Source: Bacteroidales bacterium
Lineage (GTDB): Bacteria > Bacteroidota > Bacteroidia > Bacteroidales > F082
Assembly: GCA_017477425.1 (NCBI GenBank)
Contig: JAFUVT010000005.1
Coordinates: 1-42,840, forward strand
Direction of reading: 5' to 3'
DNA length: 42,840 nt
The first letter of the stretch is position 1; each line of letters begins with the position of its first letter. Shown here in pieces: positions 41,279-42,840 of the stretch. The translations under genes and the position numbers were made by a program. Below the pieces are notes generated by a model, which was not told where the DNA came from, ran no database searches, and was given only the letters and a program-made list of their open reading frames with translations.

Positions 41279-42697
41279 ATGCTGGAACGCCAACGACTAT
41301 ACCAAAAGTTGACACAATCCTTTGGATTTAATCCCACACAAGGGCAAGCCACTGTTTTGTATCATTTTGCGGCATTCCTCTTGTCGCAAAAGGAAAACCC
41401 TGTATACATCCTTAGGGGATATGCAGGCACAGGAAAAACGACTTTGGTAAAAACCTTAGTGAAGACCTTGCCAGAAATGGGGATGCGATATGTGCTGATG
41501 GCCCCAACGGGACGAGCGGCCAAGGTACTCAGCAACTACACAGGGCAAAATGCCTCCACCATTCATCGCAAAATCTATCAAGCCGTGAGTTTTCCTGACG
41601 GGAGCTATCGCATTGCACGAGCCGAAAACAAGCATACCAACACTTTGTTCATCGTCGACGAGGCATCGATGATAGGCGACCAACACGAGTTTGGCAGCAA
41701 CAGTCTTCTCGACGATCTGTTAGGATATGTCTTCAGTGGCAACAACTGCCGGCTGCTGCTCATTGGCGACACGGCACAGTTGCCTCCTGTTGAAAGTTCG
41801 GCTAGTCCGGCGCTGGACTGTGAGCATCTCAAGACTGAATTCCCTATCACAGCGGCCTCCTATGAGCTGACCGAGGTCAAACGACAGGCTTTGCAGTCAG
41901 GGATATTGTATAACGCCACCGACATTAGGGAATTGCTGAAACAGAACTTGTATGAATACGAATTGCCCATTTTCCATCTCGAAGGCTTCGAAGACATCCA
42001 GCGCATCAAGCCAGAGACTTTTGAAGAGAAACTATACCGTTCTTTTTCAAACACTTCCGATAACGAAGCTGTCATCATCTGCAAGTCGAACAAACGTGCA
42101 AATATGTTCAACCAAGCCATCCGTGGGCGCATTCTGAACATCGAAGGCGAAATTGCCACGAGCGACAAGCTGATGGTGGTGAAAAACAACTACTATTGGG
42201 CAGAAGGCAACGAAGCCATCAACTTTATTGCCAACGGAGACATGGCCGAAGTCAGGAAAATCAAACGTTTCGAGGAGATGTACGGTTTCCGCTTCGCCGA
42301 TGTGGAACTCGGCTTTACCGACTACCCCGACGCGCCTAACGTGGAGGCGAAAATATTGCTAGAAACACTGAACAGCAATAGTGCCTCGTTAACTAACGAG
42401 GAAAGCATGCGTTTATTTGCGGCAATCGAAGAAGACTATATGGACATTCCGAATCGCAGGCAACGTTACAAAGAGATGCGGAAGAATCCTTGGTTTAATG
42501 CTTTGCAGGTGAAATTCGCCTATGCCCTTACCTGTCACAAGACGCAAGGAGGGCAATGGAGCAGCGTCTTCATTGACTCGTCGTTGAATCTAAAAGAGAC
42601 GTTAGAAATTGAAGATCTAAGGTGGATTTACACTGCTTTGACTCGAGCCCAAGAAAAGGTATATTTTGTCAATTTCAAGGGAGAGTTCTTCGGCTAG
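41279..42697 (+). CDS. RecD-like ATP-dependent DNA helicase (SF1)
   Basis: A 472-residue superfamily 1 helicase of the RecD/Pif1/Dda-like group. Motifs in order: Walker A RGYAGTGKTTLV near 48-59, motif Ia MAPTGRAAKVL, Walker B FIVDEASMI near 126-134, motif III LIGDTAQLPPV, motif V TCHKTQGGQW and motif VI YTALTRAQEKVYFV near the C-terminus. There is no RecB or RecC gene nearby, so it is probably a stand-alone helicase, annotated in Bacteroidota as a RecD-like or exonuclease V-alpha-like protein. The ATG at 41279 follows the tamL stop by 10 bp; an in-frame TTG at 41252 overlaps tamL. Confidence 0.9.
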   Translation: MLERQRLYQKLTQSFGFNPTQGQATVLYHFAAFLLSQKENPVYILRGYAGTGKTTLVKTLVKTLPEMGMRYVLMAPTGRAAKVLSNYTGQNASTIHRKIYQAVSFPDGSYRIARAENKHTNTLFIVDEASMIGDQHEFGSNSLLDDLLGYVFSGNNCRLLLIGDTAQLPPVESSASPALDCEHLKTEFPITAASYELTEVKRQALQSGILYNATDIRELLKQNLYEYELPIFHLEGFEDIQRIKPETFEEKLYRSFSNTSDNEAVIICKSNKRANMFNQAIRGRILNIEGEIATSDKLMVVKNNYYWAEGNEAINFIANGDMAEVRKIKRFEEMYGFRFADVELGFTDYPDAPNVEAKILLETLNSNSASLTNEESMRLFAAIEEDYMDIPNRRQRYKEMRKNPWFNALQVKFAYALTCHKTQGGQWSSVFIDSSLNLKETLEIEDLRWIYTALTRAQEKVYFVNFKGEFFG

Positions 42698-42714
42698 TCC
42701 CCCGGAAAACAGAG

Positions 42715-42743
42715 AAGCCCGCCGGCGTTTGCCGGCGGGCTTT
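42715..42743. terminator. Bidirectional terminator between the helicase gene and 5S rRNA
   Basis: A 12-bp perfect stem (AAGCCCGCCGGC / GCCGGCGGGCTT) with a 4-base loop, followed by a short T-run on the plus strand and CTCTGTTTT on the minus strand. It sits between convergent transcripts and can serve both. Confidence 0.75.
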
Positions 42744-42754
42744 CCGTTGTGGGT

Positions 42755-42840
<86 letters not shown>

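Overview
The window comes from a member of the Bacteroidota, most likely an uncultured, fairly GC-rich Bacteroidales. The evidence is lineage-typical genes (a PUR/DUF3276 protein, DUF5683, TamL, a tricorn-like S41 protease, a glycine-lipid acyltransferase pair) and promoters with the Bacteroidota -7 motif TAnnTTTG. The MurE DNPR motif and a nearby dapB indicate meso-diaminopimelate peptidoglycan.

Layout. Positions 2-172 hold the 3' tail of a surface-type protein, followed by terminators. A minus-strand operon (3047 down to 306) encodes two acyltransferases of the glycine-lipid type, the GTPase EngB/YsxC and a small YeaQ/YmgE-type membrane protein. From 3318 to 18187 lies a complete-looking, tightly packed dcw (division and cell wall) cluster on the plus strand: mraZ, rsmH, ftsL, a PASTA-bearing transpeptidase, murE, mraY, a murD remnant, ftsW, murG, murC, ftsQ, ftsA, ftsZ. 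A SpoU methyltransferase and a YjjG-like HAD phosphatase follow. Four boxes spaced 10 bp apart and matching the MraZ operator lie directly upstream of mraZ.

The main anomaly is at the murD position. Only 182 codons, corresponding to the C-terminal domain of MurD, are present. The UDP-binding and ATP-binding domains are missing, and several D-glutamate-binding residues are replaced. An 8-bp tandem repeat sits just upstream, in the only sizeable gap of the cluster. The gene is nevertheless intact and overlaps ftsW by ATGA, so it looks maintained rather than decayed.

Positions 19408-26783 are minus strand: psd and cdsA (phospholipid synthesis), then a four-gene unit of DnaQ-like exonuclease, FAH-family hydrolase, large tricorn-like protease and secreted transglutaminase-like protein. 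From 26907 to 42697 everything is plus strand: a PUR-family protein; parA-parB-DUF5683-dapB-lepB; ftsK-lolA; exbB-exbD-tonB-like; folC; tamL; and a RecD-like helicase. The window ends in the 3' part of a 5S rRNA on the minus strand, so an rRNA operon lies beyond the right edge.

Together the window is a chromosomal core region for envelope growth, division, chromosome partition and lipid synthesis. Accessory signals are a family of 24-bp REP-like repeats, two of them translated in frame inside the tricorn-like protease and two forming an inverted pair upstream of folC. No tRNA, CRISPR array, insertion sequence or prophage was seen, and no stretch longer than 300 bases lacks a gene.
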